A stretch of 64,000 nt of DNA, from positions 12,716,707-12,780,706 of the forward strand of contig OX578145.1 of the NCBI GenBank assembly GCA_951213105.1. Direction: 5' to 3'. The position numbers and the translations under genes were made by a program. Shown here in pieces: positions 21,755 through 34,162 of this stretch (the stretch's first letter is position 1; each line of letters starts with the position of its first letter). Source of the stretch: Amaurobius ferox. Its lineage: Eukaryota; Arthropoda; Arachnida; Araneae; Amaurobiidae. Below the pieces are notes generated by a model, which was given only the letters and a program-made list of their open reading frames with translations, was not told where the DNA came from and did no database searches.

Positions 21755-23593
21755 CAGGGTGATTATAATTAAAGTTCCCGGTTTGAAAATGGTCTCAAAT
21801 AAAAACATTGGTCAGAATGATTTGAAATTTTGAGTGAACACTCGTGGAGCAATGGAATTTTGTTTGGTGAAGAAAAAAACAGTAGTTCAAAAAGTCGCCA
21901 CTAGGAAATACGTGGCGCTTTACTACACTAGAATGCAATACAACAGTAATAAACGTAAACTTACTCATTGGCTAATGACGTAATAAATATTCAATATGCT
22001 GTCCTTCGCATTCTGAAACAAGCTGAAAACGCAAAATAGTATGTTCAACAACAGATTTGAGTGTTTTTGTAGAGATGTTGTGGATGTGATGCGTGATGCT
22101 AGCTTTAAGTTCCGCTAAGTTGGTAATGTGTCCATTAAACATCACATTCTTCAGATGCTCCCAAAGCCAAAAATCACATGGTCAGGGAAACGTGCTGGCC
22201 ATCTTACAGGAAAATAGTGGCTGATGATTCTGTCATCACCAAAATGACTACGAAGTAGCCGCTTCACTGGTTTTGCGATATGTGGTGGAGCACCATCCTG
22301 CATGGAAATAGTGTTATCGATACACTGACGCTCTTGCAGAGTGGGTCTAACGTGACTTTTTAAAAGACGTTCATATCGATGGCCATTGACAAAACAGGTG
22401 ACGGGGCCATGAGGACCAACTTTCTCAATAAAGAAAGGCCCGATAATAAACACTGCTGTAAATCCGCACCACACAGTGACTTTGGGGGAATGAAGAGGCA
22501 CCTGGCGTAGTTCCTGTGGATTTTCGGTTGCCCAAATTCTGCAATTTTGCGTATTAACAGTTCCGTGGAGATGGAAGTGTGCTTTGTCAGTCCACAAAAT
22601 GTTCCAGGGCCATTCATCGTCCACTTGTAACCGAGCCAGAAACTGAAGTGCGAACATTTCACGTGCAACATTGTCCGCAGGTAGAAACTGTTGAACATGG
22701 GTCAGTTTGTAAGGATAACATTTCAAAATGTGTTCAAAATTTTTTGCACCGTACTGGAGGGTACGTTTAATGATCGGGCAATTCCACGTGCACTCGTAGA
22801 TGCATTAGCGTTACGCTCTTCTTCTAACGCTGTGGCTACGTCTTCCACTATCTCTCCATCGACTGCTTTCCGTCCCCTGCCAGGTTTGATGTCCAAAGAG
22901 CCAGTCTCTTCAAATTTTAAAACATTTTGCGCAAGCTTTTGCCACACAGAGGACCAGATTTTAACTTTTTCAACATTCTGAACTTTCTAAGAGTTACTAA
23001 ACAAGAGCTGTTATTTTCATAAAACAATTTGACAAGAAGAGTACGATCTTTTAATGATAGAGTCATTGCGACAGAACAATAGAGATTTTTCATTAAGTTA
23101 TGAGAAACAAGTTCCGCTCTGCCTTTTTTATAGCAAACGTTTATTGCAACGTCACTGTCTTATGCAAATTTGCAGCAGCATTTGAAGAGCAATTATGCAA
23201 AACAAGTTAAATCCACTTTTTGTGAAAAAAAGATTCGACTTACGTTTGCTTAGAATTTAACATTGTTTCAATGGATGAATTTTTTTTTTCATTTTCATTG
23301 CTTGCATGCATGTGATGAAAGATCGACTTTTAATTCAGTATCCGAAGGACAGCATATTGAACATTTATTACGTCATTAACCAATGAGTAAGTCAACGTTT
23401 ATTACTCTTGTATCGCATTCTAGTGTAGTAAAGCGCCAATTATTCTCCCAGCGGACACTTTTGAACTACTGTTTTTTTTTCTTCTCCACGCAAAATTCCA
23501 ATATTCCACAAGTGTTCACGCAAAATTTCAAATCATTCTGACCAGTGCTTTTTATTTCAGACCATTTTCAAACCGGGAATTTTAATCGCCTTG
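21755..23593 (-). mobile_element. Tc1/mariner-superfamily DNA transposon with long TIRs
   Basis: The ends read CAGGGTGATTATAATT (left) and, on the other strand, CAAGGCGATTAAAATTCCC (right), each next to a TA target duplication (21753-21754 and 23594-23595). The terminal inverted repeats extend about 260 bp (21755-22017 and 23334-23593), with mismatches and small indels. The left TIR contains the last codons of the transposase, and the right TIR carries a non-coding mirror of the same codons. Total length is 1839 bp. Confidence 0.9.
21972..22975 (-). pseudogene. DDE transposase pseudogene (DUF4817-like Tc1/mariner group)
   Basis: An N-terminal helix-turn-helix part (WQKLAQNVLKFEETGSL, ARGIARSLNVPSSTVQKIL) is followed by a catalytic domain with LWTDKAHFHLHG (first Asp), MQDGAPPHIAK (second Asp) and, after a frameshift, CDFWLWEHLKNVMFNG (third Asp), ending EGQHIEYLLRH. 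Two frameshifts break it: one near 22725 between the domains, and one near 22185 that replaces the expected SPDLTP-like link with PDHVIFGFG and an early stop. No in-frame ATG remains upstream. It would cut and paste the element; as read it is dead. The catalytic order and WGTENP-like text WATENPQE support the family. Confidence 0.88.
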
Positions 23594-24794
23594 TATATTT
23601 AGTACTGAAAATCTCATTTATTTACAAAAATCACATTCTCCATTCAACTAGTAGAAAGACTTTTATCAGATCACATGGTCATGAACACGTTCATTTCAAA
23701 TAGGTGGAAAATTCACATTCTCTACATCTATTAGATTAAAAACTCACATTCCCTACATCTATTAGGTGAAAAACTGACATTCTCTACATCTATTGGGGTA
23801 AAAACTCACATTCGCTACATCTATTAGGGGAAAAACTCGTATTTTTCAATATTCAAAACTAAATATTACTATTTTACCGTTGATCAATTTTGTATTCCAG
23901 AAGTTAAATTGATCTATATGAATCATTTTAACTTACAGAATAGAGACAATTACAATAAAATAAGTTTTTCTTTTGTTTTTATGAGTTTTTTGCAGATTCT
24001 GTAAAAGACAACAATGATGATTGTATGATTAAAATTTTTTGTTTTGTTCAAGCAGTAAAATTCAGGAATTAAAGACTTTATCTGCAGGTAAGACTCAACA
24101 AGGAGTAATTGGATCCATATTTTTAGTATATTTGCTAATTTGACACTCGTCAGATGCTCGTCAGAATGGAATAGTCGATATCTGCAATGACAGCAAAAAA
24201 TTTAACTATATGGGTCATTTTCTGTAAACGGGAGTTTTACATGTCCAAGCTCTTCTAATAAAAGTTTGCATGATTTTGGACACTGATCAGTTTTACTATA
24301 TTTTAGCTTATATTTGTCACCCATTAGCTAAAAGAACAATTTATATTTTTAATATTTAAAAATTTAGTTTTTCATTAAATGTCATTCCCCTGTGTGTCCC
24401 AATAGACAAATAATAAAATCATAACTTAACTTACAAGCCTTCATTTTCTAGTTTTCTTTTAATTTGATGTTTTATATTAAATTAGACAAATTAAAATAAA
24501 AACAGTAATAAAAATTCCCCTATGCATTATTGCAATATTTTAAATTAATGCCCCTAGCTTTTTTGTCATTCACCTGTATTTAAATTTTAGCACCTCATTC
24601 TGTACATAGGTGACAACACAATATAATTAAAGTATTCTTCTTTTCTGCTAAAGTCCACATTCACCATTTCAAGAGTTCGACTATGTTCTATAGCCATCAT
24701 TAGTGTGCAGGGGAATATTATAAAACTGAACAATTATGGGTAAGTATTTTTATTCCTTGTCATTAACCTGTCTTTAATTATTCTCAATAAAAAG

Positions 24795-24795
<1 letters not shown>
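23594..24795. other. Non-coding DNA with a short tandem repeat
   Basis: A degenerate 32-33-bp tandem repeat with core ACATTCTCTACATCTATTAG runs about 23700-23850 (four to five units). The rest, up to the (TA)n at 24796-24822, is AT-rich with no gene seen. Confidence 0.6.
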
Positions 24796-24825
<30 letters not shown>

Positions 24826-24835
24826 AGATAATAGA

Positions 24836-25255
24836 AGTTTGAAAATCCAATGAACGAAAAGTAAGAAGATGTAACACGATAAACCTAACTTTTTAAAAAC
24901 ACCCACGGAATAAAATATAATACAGCAAATCATCAATCAAATGGATAAAAAATACAAAACACAAGCTATCAAGTTACAGAAAATCAACCAAATTAAAAGG
25001 TATGGAAACAAAAAAAGAAAATCTTAAACTAAATTCAACTATCTAACTGGCTTACAAAACAAAAGTAAAAATAAACTAATCCTCAAGCAAATGGAAAAAA
25101 ATAAATAAAATAAATATCGAATCAACAAGTCAATGAAAAATATATAATACAAAGGTATGGAATCGAAATAAGTATAACAAACGAAATCAAGCACAAACGC
25201 CATACACGTGGACGAGGCTCTAAGCCTAAATCATGAATTGTTAACCTCTACAAAA
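24836..25255 (-). repeat. PLE terminal repeat, minus copy with internal duplication
   Basis: It starts at GTTTGAAAATCCAATGAACG next to (TA)n. A second run of the same blocks (AACTATCTAACTGGCTTACA...) begins at about 25030, and the copy ends with CACGTGGACGAGGCTCTAAG and ATCATGAATTGTTAAC blocks. The two halves resemble two different subtypes of the repeat (4.86 kb type and 8.2 kb type) fused in the same direction. Confidence 0.65.
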
Positions 25256-25553
25256 GTATGTATATGTATATATATATAAATTTAACATATATGCGTGCCT
25301 AGTTAGTGTAGCAAATTGAATATTAAGTCAGGCTTAAATGTAAATAAAACTCATTTACTCAGAAAGTTAAATTACATGATTTGTCATTCCCCTGTCGTCA
25401 TTTACCTGTCTTCTTGGTAGACAAGGGAATGACATTAGAACAGATGAATTCCATTTAAATTAGATTTTCTTTTTAGAAGATAAAACAAATAAGAAATTAG
25501 TTCTAAATATAAGATTGAAATTAAAGCAAAACAAATTTTTGATTTTTCTAATG

Positions 25554-25554
<1 letters not shown>

Positions 25555-25640
<86 letters not shown>
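25555..25640. repeat. (TA)n microsatellite
   Basis: A pure TA tract of about 86 bp. The Ile/Tyr frames through it are artefacts. Confidence 0.98.
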
Positions 25641-25642
<2 letters not shown>

Positions 25643-27409
25643 TAACAAAGCTGTTGCCTATATTAAGTGTCATTCTCCTATCATGCTGTCATTTACTTGT
25701 CTTGAAAATAAAAGTTTGCATTTCGTAGTTAATTTCCCCTAAATGTTCGCTGCTACTCCTTTTGTTTTTAATTTAAACCACCCATATTAAAATATAATGC
25801 AGAAAACAGGTTGAAAAATAGAAAAAAATATATTGTAACAAGAAAGATGAAAAAGCCCGTTTAAAGAAAATGACCCATATACGTCGCCACAACTTTTACC
25901 AACTCATATAGGAACTAACAATAGCAGTCCTTTCATGTCATCAAATCCATACAAAATTTAGCTCAGACTATACGAAACTACAAAGACAAAGTTCGTCTTT
26001 TAAGGGAAAGTAAAAAATAAAGTACCAAATGCGACAAAGCGCATGCGAATGCCATCGATCTGAAGTAAAAAAATTTGAAGTAATTGATCGAGATATAAAA
26101 TGCTTCGATGCTACTTCTCAGATTTATGTAAAAAGGGTAAATTATATGAATTACTTTTTAAACTCATAGCAATCAATGCGTTCCTGGAATAAATATTTTT
26201 GGTACTTACAAGCTCACAAATTATAAGCTACTCACAATATTGAGTATAAACTAGCTTTTCATCTAGTCTAGCTAACAAGCCGCGTTTTGCTATTTTACAG
26301 ACCAACATCAGAACCTTCCCTTCTTTTCGCAATTATTTGAGTTCAATTATATTTATATCGTGCAGAAAATAATTGACGTCGCATCATACTGAACCGATAT
26401 TTTAAATATATCTTCCAATTATTCTGCTTTATTTTTTATGTCTGTTTCTCTCTTTTTTCTTTTTTTTTTTTTTAATAATCGACTAGTAGGAGCACTATAT
26501 TACAGTGCCTAGAAATATTACAGTGCTTACTGTAGCTATATGCTCCTTCATCCTCACATTCCTCAAATACTCAAAAAAGCAGATGCTTGTTAATTCAAAA
26601 AAAATATTCAAATTTCATTTTCTCGATTACCATTATTTGAAGTACAAATTTCAATTTTCCTGCCAGTGCATGCGGGCATATGTGAAGGGATAAGTATTGG
26701 GGTGGAATCAAAAATATTCGATTCACGGTTTTAGAGAATCCCTAAATAGGAATCATCCATTTTTTCAATGTCTATGTACTGTGTGTGTTTGTGAATCTAC
26801 GGGCAGAATTTCTCTCGGACACATTAAGAAAATCGAATGAAATTAAAGTACGATTATATAAATCGATAAACGCCAGAAATCTGTTGGATTTTAGAAAGCT
26901 CCAACCAGGAAAATTATGTCAAGTATTTTATTTTTCAAGTATTTTATTTCTGAAAAATCGATAAATACTTAATAGAAATATATAGATATGTATAGAAATC
27001 AAGTGTTTAAAATAATTGCATAACGGATTCATCTCACATTGAATCATTTTTTATTTAGAATTGAATACAAATGATTTGCAGAACATTCAAATGCACCGAA
27101 ATATTCCCCTCTTGCTGGTCGAAAATGCGGAAAATTGCATGAAATTAAATATATTTGCTATTTTCAAATGTAACTCACAAGGAAATGGACACTATTGTTT
27201 AGAAATCACCTCAAACCATTCTTAAAATACTAGAAATTTTACTTTAGGAGCGCGATATCATCAGAAGGAAGTAATTTCCAGAGGTGTGTTCATCTTAATA
27301 CGTTACAACCCTCTAAGCCTATCAATTTTCAACAAGGTCGAGTCATAAAAAAATCTCTGAATTGTGCTATTATTTTCCCACAATATCTAAATTTGTTAAT
27401 CTAAAAGAG
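25641..27409. other. AT-rich DNA, no gene seen
   Basis: Several short open frames have no recognisable motif. No element ends or tandem arrays are noted. Confidence 0.45.
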
Positions 27410-27645
27410 CTGTTGTAACTTCGCTGTGAAATGAATGTCACATTGCTGAAACGTAACTTGACGTAACATCAATGTTACGAAAACACGGTACAGCGACATT
27501 ACAATGTGACGTCACAAAGCACCCTGATAATGACCAATTCGCTGTGACGTGAATGTGAAATTGCCGAGACGTAATGCGACGTCCTGTGACGTCCTAAAGT
27601 CACACTGTTACGTAAATGTTACGTCACTGTGAAAAAAATGCTGTT
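27410..27645. repeat. Cluster of TGACGT / ACGTAAC words
   Basis: About 235 bp packed with TGACGT, GACGTAA and TTACGT words in both directions (for example TGTGACGTCACA at 27507-27518 and GTTACGTCACTGTGA near 27619). Two halves look related (CGCTGTGAAATGAATGTCACATTGC and CGCTGTGACGTGAATGTGAAATTGC occupy about 27421 and 27540). TGACGTCA is the CREB/ATF consensus, so it could bind such factors. It could equally be a degenerate tandem repeat or an element end. Confidence 0.5.
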
Positions 27646-28968
27646 AGGAGTATGACTGCAGATTTATTATTATTTTTTTTTCATTATATTTTTTTTTCAT
27701 TATCAATAATACCAATGTTAGTCAAGTTTGTCGGTTTTATAATTCCTCAAATAATCGCTCAAAAGGATCCGTTTATTTCATATTTATGCTACGACATTCT
27801 TAAATCTTGTGTTTATGATTCTTTTGGAGATGCGTCTATTTAAAAGACTAAACAAATTTAATGAATTTTCAATTGAGTAAATAAATGAACGTACTATTTT
27901 TATTTTATTTCCTAATATATAATATAATTTGCTACACACTCTCAGAGATAAAAATTTTTCCAAAAATTGCCAAGCTTGATTTGAAATATTCGTCATTTAA
28001 ATGAACGTTATTTAAAGAATTAGAGATCAGCCAATTTTGTTTTCGAAAATGGTTAAAGTTGTTCGGTCAAAAAAAAATATTTAATTTAACCTAAGTGCAC
28101 ACACGAATTTCTTCAATGAATTGTTTTTTCTCTTAGTTAGAGCGTACATCTTCAAGTCAATAACAATGCTCATTTTCTATAAGTACTAAGGGGCTCTGCC
28201 CCCTGCTCGCTCCGCTCCCTTTCGGGAGGCTTCGCTCCTACTCGCTGCGCTCGCAGAGTTCGCACCATATTTATCTTTCCTAAAAATTCTACTTTCAAAA
28301 ATGTCTTTTCTATCCCTGCCTATTTTCCGCAAGAGGTAAAAGCAGGTATTTTTTCTAGCCCATGGGAATCCATGAAGTGAATTAATTCCTTGATCCTGAG
28401 CTTGCTTCGCGAGCTATCTTATGCCAAACTAAAGTTTAAGTCGATAAATGGTCTATTTCATCGTGTTACCCTATTATTTCTCTATAAAAGTACCAAATTT
28501 CATATTTTTGTACGCTATGGTTTTTACGGTACGAGACAGAGAAATCGCTAGACGTGCCGATACGAAAAAAAAAAGTTCACTTTAGAAGTGCATAAAAAGT
28601 AAAATAGCTCAAAAACTACATCGAAATTAAAAAAAGGGGCTCCGTCCTGCAAAAATTCACCCATGTACTTGCCTGCAAAAATCCGTGGACTTGCTATTGT
28701 TAGTCTATCCATCAGGACGCGAACTCGCAGTTCAAATATTTTGTCTTTGACTTTGGCATTAAATATTTCTTAAAAGTATAATATATATTAAAAAACGGTT
28801 TATTTCAGCGTATTTCCCAAAGCTTTTTCTACAAGTGTACCAAATTTCATATCTTTATATGCAATAGTTTTTGCGGTACAAAGCAAAGAATCTCGAGAAA
28901 CGAGAAATTTGTCAAACAGGCGACAGTAACAGATACTTTTTTTAATATAGAAAAAAAAATTATGTAAT
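27646..28968. other. Non-coding DNA with a GC-rich interspersed segment
   Basis: Positions 28189-28262 form a GC-rich island (GGGGCTCTGCCCC, CTCGCTCCGCTCCC, CTTCGCTCC) unlike its surroundings. GGGGCTC...GAGCCCC-type words recur at 28636-28650. This style of sequence is typical of interspersed repeats. No gene is seen. Confidence 0.4.
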
Positions 28969-29260
28969 AAAAGAAGCTGTTCTATGTCTATCTGTCTGTC
29001 TGTGTCGTCTGGAGAAGAAAATCTAAGCTTCAGATAGCCACGAAATTCGGTGCTGAATTAGCTGATCTTCCGGTACAACATATTTTGGAGAGGTTTTAGC
29101 TTTTCGTTATTTTCTGTTGAAACACCATTTTGAACAATATTCAGACAAATCGGTTCTTTGGCTATCAAAAGTATTGTCGCAAAGTTTCCATTCTGATATC
29201 ATCGGAAATGTGTAAGAACATTCTCTCTAACGATTGTTGAACCGAATCTGTAAGAAAATT
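28969..29260. repeat. Interspersed repeat shared with 21.14-21.50 kb
   Basis: It starts at a (CTGT)-rich stretch and shares the blocks ACACCATTTTGAACAA, CGCAAAGTTTCCATTCTGAT and CATCGGAAATG with 21.3-21.45 kb. It ends near an ATTT tandem (29270-29300). No coding potential. Confidence 0.55.
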
Positions 29261-30100
29261 CCTTCATTTTTATTTATTTATTTATTTATTTATTTTTAAA
29301 AACTTCGAAATAGTATGTATCCGATTCCAATTTCGTCACATCCGAAAATTTAAGATTAGCACAATTCTGCATCTCTGCAAATATATAGGCGTATATCTCT
29401 GCATTGTAAAGAAAAAAATGTAATTACTATATTATTTAATTTTTATGTGAATTTTCAAGCAAACACATAAAAATTGAAATTTGAAATTTCGCTAATGAAG
29501 CACGTTTCATTTTTCCTCCCGCTCTCTGTCGCTGTGCAATGGGCTGCGCGCTGCTAAGAAGGAAAATGGTTGTGCGCATGCGTGGTGGCAAAACAGTCGA
29601 TGTGGAAATTGGGCGTTGTTAGATGCGTATTTGTATTATTTAAGTAGCGGGCACTTATTTAGGACCCTCAAAACGCCAAGTAATATATTCCAGTTGAAAA
29701 TAAACATGCAAATTTTACATTGAAAAAAAAATCACGTTAATGACAAAAGTTTATTTTGAAAATATAAGACTTTCTATGTGAACATTGAAACATATTACGA
29801 TATAGAATACGTTGTATTATTTAATTATAATTCTTGTAGCTGTTTTTCCCCGGACAAATTATAACGTTGCAAAATGAAGATTTAGTTCCAATTGTGTCAC
29901 AATCATTATCGGCATGTAAAATGATATATATCATTTTTCGATCTTGTATCGATGTTATTATTTAAAAATAAAAAAACATTTCGTATATACTCTTTAAAAA
30001 ATTATTATAGTGACATCTGTAGATTATTTTGGCTTACTGATGTTAATACAAACTACTCTAATACCCTAAACACCCATACCGCTGTTTTTCCAATTTCTTC
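29261..30100. other. Non-coding DNA, no gene seen
   Basis: A (TTTA)n tract lies at about 29270-29297, and a slightly GC-richer patch (29515-29660) includes GCGCATGCGTGG. No further structure is recognised. Confidence 0.45.
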
Positions 30101-30117
30101 CACATACTATACACTGG

Positions 30118-30510
30118 GCCAACGGCCGTACCGTGCTGAAAACACCGGTTCTCGTTAGATCACCGAAGTCAAGCAGCATCCGGCGCGGTTAGTACTTGGT
30201 GGGTGACCACCTCGGAACACCGCGTGCTGTTGGCCATCTGGGGTGCGGTATCCCCGTGGTTTGCGCGCTAGATTTGCACGCTGCCACAAATGCCGCCGTG
30301 TTCATGCGGAGTACGATCACGTTAAACATGTGGGTCCGTAAGTCCTTCCGAGAGGTTGGTGGTAGGGGAAGGAGGGTACGGTCCCTGTGGATGCCTCCCC
30401 CACTGGGTTCCGGTCTAAATTGGGTGGCACTTCCCGGCCGTCCATACAGTTACCTTACACCTTTCTGGTAGGTCGGACGGTCTGGGTCTCAACAATCAAC
30501 AACAACAACA
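30118..30510 (+). mobile_element. SINE with 5S-rRNA-derived head (copy 5)
   Basis: The 5S-like head is 30118-30234, the tRNA-like stretch about 30240-30290, the body 30297-30430, and the tail with (CAA)n runs to about 30510. The target repeat is CATACTATACACTGG upstream and CATATTATACACTAG downstream. The downstream copy of the target hosts the next SINE. Confidence 0.92.
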
Positions 30511-30522
30511 TATTATACACTA

Positions 30523-30909
30523 GCCAACGGGCCTACCGTGCTGAAAACACCGGTTCTCTTTAGATCACCGAAGTCATGCAGCATCGGGCGCGGTTAATAC
30601 TTGGGTGGGTGACCACCTGGGAACACCGCGTGCTGTTGGCTCATTTCGGGCGCGGTAGCCCGGTGGTTTGCGGGCTGGATTTGCACGCTGTCACAACTGC
30701 CGCCTTGTTCATGCGGAGTACTATCACGTTAAACATGTGGGTCCGTAAGTCCTTCCGAGAGGATGGTGGTAGGGAAGGAGGGTACGGTCCCTGTGGATGC
30801 CTCCCCCACTGGGTTCCGGTCTAAATTGGGTGGCACTTCCCGGCCGTCCAAACGGTTTCCTTACATCTTTCTGGTAGGTCGGACGGTCTGGGTCTCAACA
30901 ACAACAACA
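30523..30909 (+). mobile_element. SINE with 5S-rRNA-derived head (copy 6)
   Basis: The 5S-like head is 30523-30640, the tRNA-like stretch keeps GGTAGCCCGGTGGTTTGCGG, and the body and (CAA)n tail follow. It shows a few differences from copy 5 (for example GGATGGTGGTAGGGAAGG in the body). It sits in the target duplication of copy 5 and is followed by a third version of the target, CATACTATATACTA. Confidence 0.92.
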
Positions 30910-30924
30910 TACTATATACTATTA

Positions 30925-30990
30925 TCCCTCCCGGCCGTCCAAACAGTTACCTTACACCTTTCAGGTAGGTCGGACGGTCTGGGTCTCAAC
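30925..30990 (+). mobile_element. SINE tail fragment
   Basis: Only the last 66 bp of the SINE (CTCCCGGCCGTCCAAACAG ... GGTCGGACGGTCTGGGTCTC) are present, immediately after copy 6. It is probably a third, strongly 5'-truncated insertion at the same place. Confidence 0.85.
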
Positions 30991-31960
30991 ACTATTGTCC
31001 TTATTCCGGAAATTATCATTGTTGTCACATAAGAAAATTCGAATAAATTGCGTTCTAATTATGTGAATTACTAAAAATTTTATCTAGTTCTAGTTTTACG
31101 CATAATGCATCTACACATAAAGTTTGATACGGGTGGTATATTCATTCGGGATTTAATATCCCCCTACCCCCACCACACACACACACACACATTTTTAAAA
31201 ATGTTCGAAATAAATTTAGGAGGTCTTAATAAAACGTGCAATTCCGTCAAAATGTTGTATTCGAACATTTTCAGAAAAACAATACTTTTATATACAGTAG
31301 TATGAGAAAGTAATAATTATACGTATTACTTTATAAATTAAAAATTACAGCAAAGTAAAAATACGAAATTGAAAATTATCCAATTTTAATTTAAAAATTC
31401 AAAGTTATATTTAAGTGAAAATACGAAAGTAAAAGTTGTCCACTTTATATTTATTGATTTAAAGTGGTGCGAATTAGCGTTTTTCTTCTTGTCGTCAATC
31501 TATCTATTTTTACCCATTATTATGCACTCATATGTTTGAATGGAAAAGCGCCATGCAGCAAGAGCGTGTATAAAGCATCTGTTTAAATATTAGGGATTAT
31601 TGTAATTGATTTAATAAAAAGTGCAATAAGGAATAAACAAGTGCACGGGAACTAGGTTATTTTGGGAGAGTTAGTTTATTTTTGTATGGATAAGCTTATT
31701 TACCTCAAAATTTAGTATTGAGCCTGTGTGAGCCTGTCAAATTTCAAAAGAATTTATTATAAAAAATTTAGGAGATACAGACTTCATTTTCTAAAAGTAT
31801 TTTTAAAATATAAAGATTTCACTTATCACTTTGATTGCATAAACATACGGATCACATAAGAGTAATTCATGCAAATTGTGGCTCCTCCTGCTGTCACGTT
31901 TTGTAACAGTAATATTTTAGCTGTCACCTTATAGTCTACACAGTTAACAAAACAACCATT
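30991..31960. other. AT-rich DNA, no gene seen
   Basis: A CA tract at 31171-31189 and a related GAGAAAGTAATAATTATACG end near 31303 hint at another worn Helitron-like end. No gene is recognised. Confidence 0.4.
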
Positions 31961-32054
31961 TGCGTCGCTTTCGTCGTATGCGTCGCTTTCGACGTATGCG
32001 TCGCTTCCGTCGTATGCGTCGCTTTCGTCGTTTACTTCGCTTTCGTCGCAAGCG
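31961..32054. repeat. 18-bp minisatellite
   Basis: About five tandem copies of a unit close to TGCGTCGCTTTCGTCGTA. The period is a multiple of three, so repetitive open frames (RRFRRM or its opposite-strand version) appear by chance. There is no evidence of a protein. Confidence 0.9.
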
Positions 32055-32172
32055 AAAAATAAAATCACTTCACTTAAAATATCCTTTCCACCCAAATACA
32101 TATTTTCATCTATCGTCACTTTCAAAGGTTTTATTTTATTTTTTTTAGTTATTTATTTATTTATTTAATTTA

Positions 32173-32173
<1 letters not shown>

Positions 32174-32223
<50 letters not shown>
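32174..32223. repeat. (ATT)n microsatellite
   Basis: About 16 uninterrupted ATT units after an ATTT-rich lead (32148-32170). Confidence 0.97.
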
Positions 32224-32224
<1 letters not shown>

Positions 32225-32595
32225 GTAATTTCACATATTTGACTTAATGCGTGTAGAATTTTTAGCTTCCAGAAAAATTATAAAGATATATTTTTCTGTA
32301 TTTTTTTTATTAACTTACTATTATATCTAACCAAAAGTAACTGAGTTACCTTGTCGTGGTAATATGCATCTTGGAGTCTGGAATATAAGTGATATGTATG
32401 AAATATTCATTGCGAGGCAGACAATTTATAAACTGAAATGGTATGCCATAGTTAAAACAATTTCGAAGAACAAATTTAATATGAGGTAACCAAACGATGT
32501 AGTTTCTATAATAATGAAACATTGTAATTGTGACGTAACTGCAAAAGCATTGCAAAGACTTTGCAAATTATACTTTCGGCGACATCATTAAAAAA

Positions 32596-33516
32596 TCTGA
32601 TGTGGGCAACACATGACTTTCCTTATATAATGTAATGAATTTACTACTTTTACAGTAAAAAAATAGGTTTTTCTTATAGTAGATACTAATATTCTTTCCA
32701 AGATATTGAATTTTCGACAATTAGTCGTCATTTTCATTGATTTAGCATCATTTTTATCCATTTGGCGAGATTTTCATTAATTTGGCAACATTACGAAAAA
32801 GTCGCCGACATTCCGCGAAATTCGTCGCCAAAATCTCGCCAAGCGTTATGCACTAAGAAAAAAGTTATTCTTACAGCAGATAAATGACTATTGGCGTTCA
32901 AATACAAAAGTATTATTCAAAGTATATTTTTTCATGAATGGAACAAGCTAGATCCACGAGAATGATGTCACTCAATTTATCGCATGGTATTACATATGAA
33001 AAGTGAACATGTTTCTCAATAGGAATTTTTTTTTTATGTGACTTTTTCATAATTTTTTCGAAAAATGTACAATATCTCGAGAACGGTTCATGTTAGCGTT
33101 CTAAAATCTATGCCAATCGTTTTCTAATGAAAAATTACATAAGAAATGTCTATTTGCGTAACTTTATTAGCGGTTTTGATTTTTTGACGATTTTTTCAAA
33201 ATTTCATTCGAAAATTTAGGGGGGTTCTGAACATTCGATTACGTATAAAAACAATAGGCTTCCAGTGTTTACGGATTGTGATTTTTGTACCAAATTTGGT
33301 TCGAATCGGTCCATTCGTTCGTCAGTTATCGTCTCCACAGACTCACTGACACACACACACACACACACACACATACACACACACAGACATCACTTCAAAA
33401 ATGTTTGATTCGTGATCAGGGATGCTTGAAACGTGCTCTCCCGTCGAAAACTCGAATTCGAATTTTCGACCCCGTCACAATACTTTCCTTATACATTATG
33501 TATATAAGGAAAGTAA
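32596..33516 (+). mobile_element. Helitron-like non-autonomous element (copy 2)
   Basis: This is closely similar to copy 1 (18077-19034) from TCTGATGTGGGCAACACATG to the terminal hairpin and GTAAT. It shares with copy 1 a short A-run flank, but the DNA further out differs, which helps mark the true ends. It appears to split an older repeat (32366-32590 and 33600-33660) that is continuous at 2298-2525. Confidence 0.7.
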
Positions 33517-34162
33517 TATAGTTCCTTTTGTGTTATTATAGGATTGTCTTTTCCAATGAAGCTTTACGATTAATTTTGTTGATGGCAATTTTTGAAGCAG
33601 CAATGCATTTCAGTTGGAAAGTGTTTCATAATTAATGCTTTATGCATGAATAATATTTCTTATTAATATCGCGACAACCGCTGGTCCTAGAAACTGGAAA
33701 CGTGGACTCAATTTTAAGTGGGGCTATTTCACGGCTACCCACAAAATTTCGTGAAATTCGGTTCATCCGTTCTCCCGCGATAATGAGACAAGCACACAGA
33801 CATACAGATAAACAGATTTTCAATTTTATTTAAATAGATTGCTGGTTTTGAGCGACGAACCCTTGGTGATAACAATTCTATCCGTAATTGATTATTTGTG
33901 TCCGTAACGTTTCAATCAGTATTGTGCTTAATTCCGGAAGCATGTGTTTCAGAGGAAGAGCTAATCGATAGCAGTGGAAAAGGGATAAGTTGACCTTAAA
34001 AGGGCGTAAGAAAATTTTGTTCGGTGGGGAACTTTACATTCTTGGAACATAAAATTGCAAATTTTCCATTAAAGGGGATTATTATAACCACATGCGTGGA
34101 AAAGGATCGTTATATCTGCAATGCGTGCAATCGGAAGTTCACTATAGAAAAATTAAGAAAAA
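33517..34162. other. Unassigned DNA between two Helitron-like copies
   Basis: Positions 33600-33660 are the right part of the repeat related to 2488-2525. The rest has no recognised gene. The segment near 34083-34155 contains TCGTTATATCTGCAATGCG and TTCACTATAG words typical of pogo-like elements. Confidence 0.4.

Noticed and set aside
31826..32148. Arg-rich or Asp/Ser-rich repetitive small proteins on both strands
   Set aside because: They come from an 18-bp minisatellite whose period is a multiple of three; nothing else supports a gene.
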